Shown here in pieces: positions 22,361 to 30,827 of a DNA stretch of 38,402 nt; positions within the stretch are counted from its first letter, which is position 1; each line of letters begins with the position of its first letter. This DNA is from a virus. Below the pieces are notes generated by a model, which did no database searches, was not told where the DNA came from, and was given only the letters and a program-made list of their open reading frames with translations. The DNA lies in the IMG/VR virus record IMGVR_UViG_3300032285_000718, positions 1 through 38,402 of that record; one strand, written 5' to 3'. Position numbers and translations under genes: made by a program.

Positions 22361-23675
22361 ATTTTGTGTTTAGGTATGATTCGACTTGCTGGCGTTCTGT
22401 TTCAGTCACAGCACGATTGTACATTATAATTTCGGCTATTTGTCCGTAAAAATACTCTGCCGCATCAAATGATTGATTATATCCACCAATTTGTAAAAGC
22501 CCTGTGCTTGTTGCTATGTTCCCACCAATGCTGAATGTATCTGAAATACTTCCGTTGGAATAAACTAATTGATCTGAACCATTATAGGTCATTGAAAGTA
22601 TTTTAGAAACTGAATCTGTAATATCTATTTGTGTCTGATAGTCAGACCAGCCTTCAATATTTTGAGAAAACGAAACAAACCCTCCATTAGTAGCTACCAA
22701 TCCATACATAGCTTGATCTGTTTGCGATCCAGAATCTGCATTTTTTATATAAACAATGTTATTTCCAGTACCTTGTCCTAGATATTTTAAAACAATAAAC
22801 ACAGACATATTTGAAAAGTCTAAACTATTTGAGTCCGCAATCTGCATTACTTGTCCTTGACCATTAAACTCAATAGCTGGCTTTCCGTTTAGGAAGGAAG
22901 AAACAAATGTTGGCTCTTCACCAGGGTTTAGAATGCTTGCGTTGTTCCCATTTCCACTCTGATCTGCCCAAGATGTTATATAATTGCTTTGAGCTGTTGT
23001 ATTTGTAATTGTTCCAGTTGGAACTGCTGTTGGATTTGAAGTAACTCCTGTAGTTCCTCCGCTTATTGAGGCTGTTTCAGTAGAGTTGCTAACCCATGAT
23101 CCACTTGAAAATACTGCTAAATTTTCAAATAATTCACTTGTATCTGTATTATATGCAGAAAATGCAAATGAACTAGGAGAACCTTGTATATAAAAATTCC
23201 AATTTCCATCTTGCCTTAAAAATTGATAGTCCCAAGGATCATTTATTTGATCATAAAAACCATTAGCACCCGAATAATCGCCAGTTATTCCAGATAAAGT
23301 TGGACCTCCTGTATATACAGCTCTATCTACATTCCAATTTATTCCATCGTATGATGAAATTATTGATCCATCATCCAAATTTAATGTATAATTATTATCA
23401 ACATTAGAATATCCAATACTTCCAATATTATAAGAGTTTGGTAAATTATATCCAAAGTTCCAACCTGGATCGCCAGAGGCATTATATGTACCATTACCAT
23501 TGCTTCCTCCAGCTAGTACTATCCTTGATACATAATTATAAGAAAATTTGCTTATTCCAGCATCAGCTTTTAACCACAAAGATAAACCAGATTGAGGTAT
23601 TGGAGACGCAGTTCCCCTATGTCTAAACATCTTCCTGTTTATAGGAAGTGGGCAAACTGTTGAATACAGAGGCAC
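22347..23675 (-). CDS. Receptor-binding protein with LamG-like lectin domain interrupted by an inserted domain
   Basis: The product is 442 residues from GTG 23675 (AGAGG six bases before it). GLSLWLKADAGI (30-41) is the usual first strand of LamG/concanavalin-like domains, but its normal continuation, SWADQSGNGNNASIL, only comes at 235-249. It then runs to the classic end YGQIAEIIMYNRAVTETERQ (410-429). Residues ~45-225 are an added unit with SNGNGTY and IISSYDGINWNV segments, like small carbohydrate-binding modules. It likely binds surface glycans. The gene lies before the lysis-like trio and fibre genes. Confidence 0.78.
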   Translation of the reverse strand: MPLYSTVCPLPINRKMFRHRGTASPIPQSGLSLWLKADAGISKFSYNYVSRIVLAGGSNGNGTYNASGDPGWNFGYNLPNSYNIGSIGYSNVDNNYTLNLDDGSIISSYDGINWNVDRAVYTGGPTLSGITGDYSGANGFYDQINDPWDYQFLRQDGNWNFYIQGSPSSFAFSAYNTDTSELFENLAVFSSGSWVSNSTETASISGGTTGVTSNPTAVPTGTITNTTAQSNYITSWADQSGNGNNASILNPGEEPTFVSSFLNGKPAIEFNGQGQVMQIADSNSLDFSNMSVFIVLKYLGQGTGNNIVYIKNADSGSQTDQAMYGLVATNGGFVSFSQNIEGWSDYQTQIDITDSVSKILSMTYNGSDQLVYSNGSISDTFSIGGNIATSTGLLQIGGYNQSFDAAEYFYGQIAEIIMYNRAVTETERQQVESYLNTKYAIY

Positions 23676-23684
23676 AACGTACCT

Positions 23685-24089
23685 CTAGCTTAATACTGTA
23701 ACTTTAGCTGTTCCAGCCGAACCAAATATTCCACCAATAAGTCCAGTATAATTCATTGGAATCTCGTAATATTCACCGCTACCAATACTTACTGTATAAG
23801 ATGATGTAGATGTGGTTTGCGTTCCCAGGGTAACGTAAAGTCTTCCAGCACCTTCATTAAAAATAGTGCATCCAAGTCTTCCTGTGGACGATGTGGCAAC
23901 TGTTCCATAGCTAGTAGATGTAAAATCTCGTGGGCCGGTTCCACCAGTTGTAGCATTTGGAAGTCTAATGCCATCGGCAACATCAGCTTGAAGTGTGGTA
24001 AGTAATGCCTCAATGTCAGCTACGTTGACATTGATTGCCATCGTCCCGCCACTAAGGGCATCAATAATAGCATTCCATTGCCGTCCCAT
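23685..24089 (-). CDS. Small virion (decoration-like) protein (134 aa)
   Basis: ATG 24089 follows AAGGAG by seven bases. After a helical N-terminus (IEALLTTLQADVADGI) the product has a compact beta region ending in GAGRLYVTLGTQTTSTSSYT, SIGSGEYYEIPMNYTGLIGG and SAGTAKVTVLS. This hairpin-rich end is common in phage decoration or head-fibre proteins. The Ser/Thr/Gly-rich composition matches neighbours. The exact role is unproven. Confidence 0.6.
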   Translation of the reverse strand: MGRQWNAIIDALSGGTMAINVNVADIEALLTTLQADVADGIRLPNATTGGTGPRDFTSTSYGTVATSSTGRLGCTIFNEGAGRLYVTLGTQTTSTSSYTVSIGSGEYYEIPMNYTGLIGGIFGSAGTAKVTVLS

Positions 24090-24099
24090 TTAGGACTCC

Positions 24100-24336
24100 T
24101 TAATCTTTGCGGACGTAAATTGCCATCGCGCCGCCAGTAAGAGCAACTTGGTCGATGTCACCGTAAACGGTAACTCCGGCATTAAATGTTGCAGTTGTGG
24201 TTGCGTTGCTTATGACAAGGGTTGCGGTAGAAAGCGTAAGAGCAGTCACCGCATCGTAGCTTCCAGTATTAGTGGAAGCTGACGATGCAATGATTGTCCC
24301 ACCATTACCAAGCGTAAGGCGAGATAAGAGGCGCAT
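24100..24336 (-). CDS. Small Thr/Ala-rich virion protein (78 aa)
   Basis: The product is rich in Thr, Ala and Ser (GSYDAVTALTLSTATLVISN) with predicted beta strands, and ends AMAIYVRKD. It starts by TAATG overlap with the upstream stop. Composition and location between capsid and receptor-binding genes suggest a small structural protein. Function is not recognised. Confidence 0.58.
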   Translation of the reverse strand: MRLLSRLTLGNGGTIIASSASTNTGSYDAVTALTLSTATLVISNATTTATFNAGVTVYGDIDQVALTGGAMAIYVRKD

Positions 24337-24527
24337 TAGAACAATGGAATCTTGTAGGTAACGCCGTTGACGATAACGCTCAAGCCGTTAGCAGTCGCAG
24401 CGGCAGAACCGAAGGTTCCGGTGGTAGCAATGGTCGTGATGTCCCAAACAACTGCTTGGGCAGCCGTGTCAAGCTTGAGGGGTTTACCCTTGGCTTTGCG
24501 CGGGCTTCGTGCAAATTCATTGGCCAT
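24336..24527 (-). CDS. Small virion-associated protein (63 aa)
   Basis: The gene starts after AAGGAG. The head is basic (MANEFARSPRKAKGKPLKLD) and the rest is a short beta region (GLSVIVNGVTYKIPLF). It overlaps the upstream gene by eleven bases and the next gene by TAATG. It is probably a minor structural protein; no family is known to me. Confidence 0.58.
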   Translation of the reverse strand: MANEFARSPRKAKGKPLKLDTAAQAVVWDITTIATTGTFGSAAATANGLSVIVNGVTYKIPLF

Positions 24528-24807
24528 ATTTTTTTCTCCTTAAAGTCGCACGTTTGATGCTATCTGGCGTGTATTGACTCTTAAATCTACTGCCAAGCTT
24601 TTGTTCCTGGCGGTAGTACCCCTTCATTAAGTTTGTTTGATTGACTCCCAGCGGGTTGTCGAGGGGTTCGCCAACCCCCACTAGGGCCAATCTTTGCGGG
24701 ACGGTGAATCGTTTAAGATAACGCGGGACAGAGTCCCGTTCGGCTACTGCCTTTTCCAGTTCGACAACATTACCATTTCTGGTGTCTTCGTACTGGTAAA
24801 CTGGCAT
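24517..24807 (-). CDS. Conserved small phage protein, degenerate FmdB-like head (96 aa)
   Basis: The product starts MPVYQYEDTRNGNVVELEKA, like the first strands of FmdB-type zinc ribbons but with no cysteines. It continues with ERDSVPRYLKRFTVPQRLAL and LMKGYYRQEQKLGSRFKSQY. The second half looks like a basic tail that could bind the capsid or DNA. The loss of zinc ligands suggests the fold is kept by other contacts. It lies in the capsid-proximal cluster. Confidence 0.62.
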   Translation of the reverse strand: MPVYQYEDTRNGNVVELEKAVAERDSVPRYLKRFTVPQRLALVGVGEPLDNPLGVNQTNLMKGYYRQEQKLGSRFKSQYTPDSIKRATLRRKKYGQ

Positions 24808-24808
24808 A

Positions 24809-25180
24809 TCAGCTATAGTTCTTCTTGTCTGATTCTCTCGCCAACTTCATCATCTTCTCTTCTTCGGTTGAAGGAGTTTCGCCTTCAGACATATCTTCCG
24901 AATTGTCCTGGGGCTTGTTCTCGCTCATGGCATGCTCCACGCTGACGTGGGCAATACCATTTTCAATCTTGTAAACCGTTCCGGAGAGTTCAACAGAATC
25001 ACCGACTTCAGGGGCAACATTGTCGCTACCATCAGTCATTTCAAACTTAGATAGCGGAAGCATCACCATTCCTGATTTCATCATTTTTTCCATTGGTTTA
25101 TCCGATGAAGGAGAAGACGGGGAGGTTTCACCCTCCCCGCCTTTCCGAGGTCCCATACCAATAACTAGCATGGTTCCCAT
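24809..25180 (-). CDS. Acidic/low-complexity capsid-proximal protein (123 aa)
   Basis: The product has Gly/Ser-rich and Met/Lys-rich stretches (PSSPSSDKPMEKMMKSGMVM), a short central beta segment (VGDSVELSGTVYKIENGIAH) and an acidic tail (SEDMSEGETPSTEEEKMMKL). The central part looks like a small beta barrel. It is encoded directly after the capsid gene, so a head-completion or decoration role is likely. No ribosome site is clear, so ATG 25180 or the ATG three codons later may be used. Confidence 0.55.
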   Translation of the reverse strand: MGTMLVIGMGPRKGGEGETSPSSPSSDKPMEKMMKSGMVMLPLSKFEMTDGSDNVAPEVGDSVELSGTVYKIENGIAHVSVEHAMSENKPQDNSEDMSEGETPSTEEEKMMKLARESDKKNYS

Positions 25181-25187
25181 TTAATTA

Positions 25188-26207
25188 TTAGCTGTAGTTC
25201 GACTTCGAGAAGATCACTCGGAAGAACCGAGGATCAAGCTGTTTAGCCGCGTAGAACGTCTTGAAGGACGCTACGATACGCTGATTGTACGGGTCGCTCT
25301 TGTCTGCTGCATCGAGGATCGACACCTTCGGAGCGAAGGGCGAGCCGGAGGCCGCAAGGGAGGACAGGCTGGGAACGCCGAACGCGCCACCACCGAGGAG
25401 GACGTTAGCATAGCCAGGTGCGCCTGTGCTGGTCGAGTCAGTAACTCCAGCGGCGGCAGTAGCAAAGGTCTGGACGTTGGTCGAAGAAATGACCGACACG
25501 CCGAACAATTTGCCCGTTTCGCCTTTGAAGATTTGTTCCGGAGCGGAATAGCTCGAAACCTTCAACCAATCATCGTCCTGCTGCAGATCGCGAATAACGG
25601 CAGGATGCGCAACAAGCGCGTAGCCGTCCTTGATCTTGGGGGCGCGGGAGATGAACAGCGAGGTGGCACCATCGAGCAAGTCGGTGGCAGTCATCGCGCT
25701 GTTTGCAACGGAGCTAGTAGCCCAGGTCGTTCCGTTGGTGCTGTTCTGAGCATAACGGGAATAGGACTTGGTGGCTACACCGGTTCCGGTGCTGGTCGAG
25801 GAATCCTGCACAATCGCGCGGTGACACAGGGTGTCAGCGTGAAGGGCAGCATCTTCGCCAAGTTGTTTAGTGGCCTGGGCGAGGTGGCTGAACAATTCGG
25901 TGGCCAAAACGACATCGGTCAAGATGATTTTGGAACCGTACTGCACCAGCGTGGCTTCAACCGAGGACAGCGTGAGATCACGTTCGTCACCGGAAGTAGG
26001 AGTCGTTCCTTCAGAGATAGCGGAAATAGCAGTAATGCTAGGATCGCTAAACCGGAAGAATCGGATTGTTTTGTTTCCACCCGTTTTGGTCGGGTAGGGG
26101 GTTTTCTGAGCGAACTGCTCCATCTGGAGCAGGGGGATCGCACGTTCCAGCAACGCCTTCGAGAAGTACGTCTGGAACTGCGAGGTTACTGAGCCTGTAG
26201 TTACCAT
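25188..26207 (-). CDS. Major capsid protein, N4-gp56 family
   Basis: The 339-residue product has the family's head (KALLERAIPLLQMEQFAQKT, then PTKTGGNKTIRFFRFSDPS). ISEGTTPTSGDERDLTLSSV EATLVQYG forms the long strand and turn, SKIILTDVVLATELFSHLAQ the spine helix, and YALVAHPAVIRDLQQD DDWL and GETGKLFGVSVISSTN the P-domain. This is the HK97-type fold of the N4-gp56 capsid group. It lies right after the scaffold gene, as expected. An AAGGAT ribosome site lies ten bases before ATG 26207. Its codon use is GC-richer than that of the tail genes, consistent with high expression or a different history. Confidence 0.92.
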   Translation of the reverse strand: MVTTGSVTSQFQTYFSKALLERAIPLLQMEQFAQKTPYPTKTGGNKTIRFFRFSDPSITAISAISEGTTPTSGDERDLTLSSVEATLVQYGSKIILTDVVLATELFSHLAQATKQLGEDAALHADTLCHRAIVQDSSTSTGTGVATKSYSRYAQNSTNGTTWATSSVANSAMTATDLLDGATSLFISRAPKIKDGYALVAHPAVIRDLQQDDDWLKVSSYSAPEQIFKGETGKLFGVSVISSTNVQTFATAAAGVTDSTSTGAPGYANVLLGGGAFGVPSLSSLAASGSPFAPKVSILDAADKSDPYNQRIVASFKTFYAAKQLDPRFFRVIFSKSNYS

Positions 26208-26238
26208 ATAATTAAATATCCTTGTTTGTTATGACTAC

Positions 26239-27210
26239 TCAGCTTCTGTCAACTTCACTTGCCATCCTCATCAATTCCTGTTCCTGCTCGTCAAGAGACA
26301 GGTCATTAAAAGATTTGACCTTGGATGGACCTTTGGGTTGTCCAGATGCCGGAGTAGTCGCTTTTCTGAGTTGAGAAATTTCTTTCTCATACTCTGCAAC
26401 CTTTTTCTTCAAGTCGGAGGCGGACTCCGCCTGGAGCTTCACTTTTGCAATTCCAACCGCATCCCTAATACCCGCTGGGTAATTACGAAGGATGGCGTGG
26501 TCTTGCAACATCTGCGAAACGGTTTTATAGAGCGAGCTATTGGAATCCTTGAGTTCCGGATTGGCTTCCACCTCATCAAGCAAATTTTTATCCCAAGCAG
26601 ACTTTAATTCCGCTTGAGTCTTTTGCTCAATTTCTTTCCGGTCTTCAGCTTCCGATTCGGCTGCTTTTTGTTCAGCGAGTTTTGCAAGATCATCACGGCC
26701 TTCATCACGGTAGCTCTTTGCCGCTTCCCGATAATCTTCCGCGCTAAACCTGCGATTGCTCGTCCTTGTCTCGCTTTGAGGAGTCTCTGAAGTCTTCCTT
26801 GCTCTTTCGGCCTCGATCTGCTCTCGTTCAGCTTTGATTCTGGCTTTCTCTGCTCGGACATCTTCCCACTCCTTCTCAAGTCGAGACTTAGCCTTTTCGT
26901 AGCGAGTAGGCTTCCTTTCGGAATCCGACTCCGACTTGTTTTCTGAAGGTTGCGTTGTTAAAGAACTTTTGTCTTCTTTGGATTTCTCCTTGGAAGATGA
27001 ATCCTCATCCGAGGATTCTAGTTTTGTTTTTTCGGCTTCTTCAGCAGGCGCGGGGGTCTGCTCGGTATCTCCGCTAGCCTCAACCGGTGCTTCTGTTTCT
27101 ACTTTGGCTTTTTCGTCTTCCTTGGTCCTGGGAGTAAAATCCAGTCCCTCGTCAGCCGCTTGCGCCATTGCCAATACATCCGCCTCGGTCAGGTTGTTTG
27201 AATCTGCCAT
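26239..27210 (-). CDS. Scaffolding protein
   Basis: The product has 323 residues and is highly charged, with Glu/Ser/Lys-rich disorder in the first third. A long coiled coil (YEKAKSRLEKEWEDVRAEKA and on, residues ~103-200) follows, and a helix-rich C-terminus contains LKKKVAEYEKEISQLRKA and FNDLSLDEQEQELMRMASEV. This composition and the place just before the capsid gene are those of phage scaffolds, which shape the procapsid and then leave it. No protease domain is seen. Confidence 0.85.
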   Translation of the reverse strand: MADSNNLTEADVLAMAQAADEGLDFTPRTKEDEKAKVETEAPVEASGDTEQTPAPAEEAEKTKLESSDEDSSSKEKSKEDKSSLTTQPSENKSESDSERKPTRYEKAKSRLEKEWEDVRAEKARIKAEREQIEAERARKTSETPQSETRTSNRRFSAEDYREAAKSYRDEGRDDLAKLAEQKAAESEAEDRKEIEQKTQAELKSAWDKNLLDEVEANPELKDSNSSLYKTVSQMLQDHAILRNYPAGIRDAVGIAKVKLQAESASDLKKKVAEYEKEISQLRKATTPASGQPKGPSKVKSFNDLSLDEQEQELMRMASEVDRS

Positions 27211-27257
27211 TTGACCCTTTCTTACACTTTTCGGTAGGGAGTCATTCTACCTAAAGG

Positions 27258-27581
27258 TTAGTCGACTACTTGTTCATCCGATCCATCCCCGTAGTCTGGA
27301 ATGGCGGAGTTAAAGTGCTGGGATGCCAACGACTCTAAAGTCGCCACACATCCCCTAAAGCCTTTAGCATAGCCACAAGCGTCCGCAAGAGCTTCTGGTT
27401 TTTTCATCACAGCAGTTGAGTTTTGACGCAAAGTTAAGTTTAAAAGGATTAAGCTAAGACGCTTTCCTGTTGGCGTACCCAGGAATGCTGTCCATGTCTT
27501 TTCGTCCTCATCTTCCCATTTGGGTTCGTTAACCCACTCTTGTTCGCGTATAAACGCAAGTGCTGCCTTTAGCTTTCTCAC
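27258..27581 (-). CDS. Hypothetical protein between portal and scaffold (107 aa)
   Basis: GTG 27581 overlaps the upstream stop as GTGA; an earlier TTG at 27620 is less likely. The product starts MRKLKAALAFIREQEWVNEP, has a Trp-rich segment (DEKTWTAFLGTPTGKRL) and a Cys-bearing middle (CGYAKGFRGCVATLESLASQ). Small proteins with this GT(P/D)xGKRL pattern are common beside phage portals. Function is unknown. Confidence 0.62.
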   Translation of the reverse strand: MRKLKAALAFIREQEWVNEPKWEDEDEKTWTAFLGTPTGKRLSLILLNLTLRQNSTAVMKKPEALADACGYAKGFRGCVATLESLASQHFNSAIPDYGDGSDEQVVD

Positions 27582-27709
27582 TCTGAAAACCCACCTTTCT
27601 TGGCTTTCATCATGCGCCAAATCTTGGGTTTAATGGTTGAATCCTTCTTGCTTCGGCTTGTCCCTGCCTTTTTACGGGCATTCATATTTGCATATAAACC
27701 TTTTTTCAT
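27578..27709 (-). CDS. Small basic protein MKKGLYAN-type (43 aa)
   Basis: This short frame begins MKKGLYANMNARKKAGTSRS and is nearly half Lys and Arg. Small basic proteins with the same MKKGLYAN start are common near the portal in phage genomes; none has a known function to my knowledge. It ends in GTGA overlap with the next gene. It could bind DNA or RNA, or an acidic partner such as the scaffold. Confidence 0.72.
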   Translation of the reverse strand: MKKGLYANMNARKKAGTSRSKKDSTIKPKIWRMMKAKKGGFSE

Positions 27710-27713
27710 ATGC

Positions 27714-28268
27714 CTATTTTACCACATCCATATCTTTGGACAGCTTTATCGCCCAGGAGTCACCATTGAATAAGGTGTAATCCTTATCGCCAATCTCTTC
27801 TTTCAGAGCTTTCTTTACAGATTCCCAACTCCAATCGTGACCAGCCATAATACCGCCGTCTTTAAGCTTTTTGCGCCATCCTTTTAGGTCAGCCAATACG
27901 CCTTCGTACCTGTGGTCTCCGTCAATATAAACCAAATCGCATGATGCATCCGGAACAAACTCCAATGCATCCAGGCTTTTACCCCGACTAAACATGACAT
28001 TACCAAGGCCCTTGGTACGTTCTTGGAATGCTTCAAATACAAACTTCATCGGGCATTGTTGACTTGCCCTATCCTTAATATCGTATCCGTTTAACCAAGG
28101 ATCTACGGCAAGGATTTCCTTGAAATACTTGGCTAAAACAATTGTTCCTTCGCCACTATACGCACCAATCTCTATCGCCTTGCCCGTGGCACCTTGCTCA
28201 TTTGCCCACTTGCAAAGATCAGCCAAGCCTTCCTGTTGGAAGGCATCCCGCATTACCGGAACTTTCAA
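27714..28268 (-). CDS. Class I SAM-dependent methyltransferase (Methyltransf_24-like)
   Basis: The product has 184 residues. IEIGAYSGEGTIVLAKYF is the SAM-binding motif I, ILAVDPWL carries the acidic residue of motif II, and CDLVYIDGDHRYEGVLADLK with GGIMAGHDW are typical of the small methyltransferases that act on glycans or small molecules. No DNA-methylase DPPY or PC motif is present. The gene starts by ATGA overlap with the portal, so it is made with virion proteins. The target might be a virion sugar or protein. Confidence 0.85.
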   Translation of the reverse strand: MKVPVMRDAFQQEGLADLCKWANEQGATGKAIEIGAYSGEGTIVLAKYFKEILAVDPWLNGYDIKDRASQQCPMKFVFEAFQERTKGLGNVMFSRGKSLDALEFVPDASCDLVYIDGDHRYEGVLADLKGWRKKLKDGGIMAGHDWSWESVKKALKEEIGDKDYTLFNGDSWAIKLSKDMDVVK

Positions 28269-30154
28269 CCTTGCATCGGACCGGCTTGTTGGCCTTGCAT
28301 TGCACCAGGAGGCAATTGTTGCACCTGCTGTTGCATCTGAGCCTTGCCTGCATCACGAAGCTGTTTCTGGATCGCGCGTGCTGTATTAGGATCAATTTTC
28401 TCAAGAGCAGCCAAATGCTGTTGTAAATGTGCCATCAGAACCTGCATTGCACTCTGATCGACCTGTTGCTGCCGCTGTTGAGCCGCCTGGTTAAATGCGA
28501 ACAAAACCGATATATGCGCCTTGTGATCATCGCTAGGCTTGATTGCGACAGGGAATCCGGTTGCGAGCATTGTCGCAATTTCAGTCGCTTGATCTTCAGA
28601 CTGATCTCCTGATGCCTGATTAGGATCTTGGAATAGTCTGCGTACAAGGCTGGGGTCATCTTGTTCAAGAACAGATTTAACCAGTTCTGCCTGGTTGACA
28701 AAAGGATTATTTTGGAACATCTGCATGCGAGAAACAGATTTCTGCAAAGCAAACTGACGGTTTACAAAATCCAATCCACCCTTGGGTTCAATTGAATATT
28801 CGTCATGGATGCCTTCCGGAGGCATGGAGCCGGTTTCCTCGGCATACCGATACATCAAATCTTTCTTGTTGTACTGCGTGTAAAGCGACCATGCCTGCTT
28901 GAATAGATGGGCAAGACCCATCCGGAACATGCGATTGCGGAGGTCACCGGATGCGGCTGCTTGAGACTGCAATGCTTGAATTTCCGTAGCAGTTTTTCTA
29001 TCGCTGATTTGAAATTGAGATCCAGCACCAAAATCCGGATTGCCCATGCGCTGCTCGGACAGCAAACGTTCTTCAAGCATCAACTTTTGGAAATCAAATG
29101 GTGGCTGACCAAATTGAACTGGCTTTAGTCCTTGGGGCAGAATCTGCCCTGGTTGCATCTTAAGATTCGATGTATTCAGCGAGATCGGATTCTGTGCCTC
29201 GAAAACGGGTCGGTTGGCCAGTTCAACGTAATCGGAGAGGGAGTTCTTTAGTTTATTTAGTAGGTTCTCGTTCGGGAGCAGGATCTCTGCAACGCCTCTC
29301 GGACTGTACCAACCGCCCCCTGTGACCTCATAGGGGAAATCTACAAAAGGTGGCTCGCCGTGATTATACGGCAAAATGAATGGCTTGCGGATGTCTTGAT
29401 CTAGGACAAGCGGACTAAACGTCTCGACCTTCCATCCGTCTTCCGAGGGAGTATGCATCTCCCAAAGAATGATGCGATCATTCTCAGCTTCCTGAGTAAT
29501 GCCTTCCCGTCTATAAATCTCGTTTTGAATTTCACTTCGTAAGCCCACCGATTTGGAGGGTTTACCAGAAATTGTCCGGATAAACTGGTCGTCCTGGTAG
29601 TAAAGCGAATTTGCCTTATAGGAATCGACACTTGTCGAGATGATGTGAACGATGAAATCTGCATCTTTAAACTCCTTTGTCTGAGGAGGAACAATAATGT
29701 GAAATGGGTCAATTGCCTCAAACTGAATTTGTTTCTTATCTTCATTCCAAGTAATCTTGGATACACCGCGGCCATAGAGCAAAATGTGGTCAATTACCGA
29801 AACAATCTCTTTCTGAAAGTTGGTGCGTTCGCGCATGTTGTAATCAAACCAACGCTCGGCGGAAACTGTCAAAGGTGCCAACTGCTGGCGCATCGGGACA
29901 AAGCTGGATAGAATGTCGTTCCCAATTGCGCTGTTTACAAAGGAAGGCTTTAGCTTTTCAATTGCTGTGTCGATTAGCTGAACGTGAAGATCAGCAGCAG
30001 TAGGCCAAGGCTTGACTCGCCTGCGCACGCCAAAGTAACGGGCCTGGTAAAACAACCGTTGCCGGTTCTCCCAGGTCTCGCGCTGGTTCAGCGCATTGAT
30101 AATGCGCGTGTAATACTTTGCCCTGCGCTCGTCTTTGTCTGAAATAGCGGACAT
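28265..30154 (-). CDS. Portal protein
   Basis: The 629-residue product has a head (RETWENRQRLFYQARYFGVR), a DLHVQLIDTAIEKLKPSFVN helix and DHILLYGRGVSKITWNEDKK, then DPFHIIVPP and PYEVTGGGWYSPRGVAEILL with the LLNKLKNSLSDY helix of P22/SPP1-like portals. RKTATEIQALQSQAAASGDL forms the crown-proximal helix. The last ~80 residues are Gln-rich and probably disordered (QQQVQQLPPGAMQGQQAG). Order relative to terminase and capsid fits. The role is to form the twelve-fold DNA gate. Confidence 0.9.
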   Translation of the reverse strand: MSAISDKDERRAKYYTRIINALNQRETWENRQRLFYQARYFGVRRRVKPWPTAADLHVQLIDTAIEKLKPSFVNSAIGNDILSSFVPMRQQLAPLTVSAERWFDYNMRERTNFQKEIVSVIDHILLYGRGVSKITWNEDKKQIQFEAIDPFHIIVPPQTKEFKDADFIVHIISTSVDSYKANSLYYQDDQFIRTISGKPSKSVGLRSEIQNEIYRREGITQEAENDRIILWEMHTPSEDGWKVETFSPLVLDQDIRKPFILPYNHGEPPFVDFPYEVTGGGWYSPRGVAEILLPNENLLNKLKNSLSDYVELANRPVFEAQNPISLNTSNLKMQPGQILPQGLKPVQFGQPPFDFQKLMLEERLLSEQRMGNPDFGAGSQFQISDRKTATEIQALQSQAAASGDLRNRMFRMGLAHLFKQAWSLYTQYNKKDLMYRYAEETGSMPPEGIHDEYSIEPKGGLDFVNRQFALQKSVSRMQMFQNNPFVNQAELVKSVLEQDDPSLVRRLFQDPNQASGDQSEDQATEIATMLATGFPVAIKPSDDHKAHISVLFAFNQAAQQRQQQVDQSAMQVLMAHLQQHLAALEKIDPNTARAIQKQLRDAGKAQMQQQVQQLPPGAMQGQQAGPMQG

Positions 30155-30157
30155 TGA

Positions 30158-30613
30158 TTAAGCCAGGGTGAGAAGATATTTAAGTTGGTTTAGATCGCCC
30201 AAGATTGCATCGCGAATGTTGAGAAGATCAGTTGATTGATCCCCAACAATTTCATTAAACCTTCCGGACAGGAATTTGATCAAGTTGTTTGTAAACGCAA
30301 CGCAAGACTCAAGGTTCATATAGTTTTGAACCTTATAATTAAATCCATTGCTAGGAATAATCCGACCATAACGACCCATGAAGGTTTCAATCAATTCATC
30401 AATGTTGTCATTGAGTGAATCATAAATTTTCATAAACGCCTTGTGCTGGCTGTATGATTTGGTCTGCCAATGAAAAATCCTGTACTGCTGTTGAGCGGTG
30501 ACAAGTACTGTCAGCAATTCCGCGCCGCCCTGTGCATTTGATTTGCCTTCGCTCATGTTCCCGTACAAAGACGAAAATTGTGAATCCATCGGGTTAATTT
30601 CATTTGATGCCAT
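30158..30613 (-). CDS. Dps/ferritin-like phage protein (DUF5856-like)
   Basis: The 151-residue all-helical product has QYRIFHWQTKSYSQHKAFMK followed by IYDSLNDNIDELIETFMGRY. His48, His57, Asp72 and Glu76 lie in the order of Dps ferroxidase ligands; the spacing of the last three (15 and 4 residues) equals that of E. coli Dps His63, Asp78 and Glu82. This resembles the DUF5856 group seen in some large DNA viruses and phages. It may bind iron, protect DNA, or be a repurposed structural helix bundle. It lies just before the portal gene. GAGGAAC precedes ATG 30613. Confidence 0.68.
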   Translation of the reverse strand: MASNEINPMDSQFSSLYGNMSEGKSNAQGGAELLTVLVTAQQQYRIFHWQTKSYSQHKAFMKIYDSLNDNIDELIETFMGRYGRIIPSNGFNYKVQNYMNLESCVAFTNNLIKFLSGRFNEIVGDQSTDLLNIRDAILGDLNQLKYLLTLA

Positions 30614-30614
30614 A

Positions 30615-30827
30615 TTATTTGTTCCTCTCGGTTTGAAGTTCGTATGAAAGATCGTTGACTGCGTTTAATGCTTTCCTAGCCCACTCGCGTGTTCCAGGTG
30701 TCCCTCTTCGGATTTCAATGTAAGTAGGATCTTTCATAAGGTCTTCAACCATTCCCGATGTGTTTGTCACCGGACTTGTTGTCGCGCACCCACCAAGCAT
30801 TAGGACCAAGATCCCGATTAATGGCAT
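30615..30827 (-). CDS. Outer-membrane lipoprotein, o-spanin-like (70 aa)
   Basis: From ATG 30827 the product begins MPLIGILVLMLGGC, a signal with a lipobox ending at Cys14. A polar tail with SGMVEDLMKDPTYIEIRRGT follows, then a helix WARKALNAVNDLSYELQTER. The first 83 bases lie inside the preceding 62-residue gene in another frame, the layout of Rz/Rz1 spanin pairs. A GTG at 30848 is an alternative start. A lysis role fits the holin-like gene just upstream. Confidence 0.66.
   Translation of the reverse strand: MPLIGILVLMLGGCATTSPVTNTSGMVEDLMKDPTYIEIRRGTPGTREWARKALNAVNDLSYELQTERNK

Noticed and set aside
25533-26192. 219-codon plus-strand frame inside the capsid gene
   Set aside because: It is a shadow of the GC-rich capsid codons; the Gly/Arg-rich product has no recognisable motif.
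27714-28268. DNA methyltransferase for restriction evasion
   Set aside because: The protein lacks DPPY, NPPF or PC-type catalytic motifs; its IDGDHxYEGVxxDL segment fits small-molecule or glycan methyltransferases.
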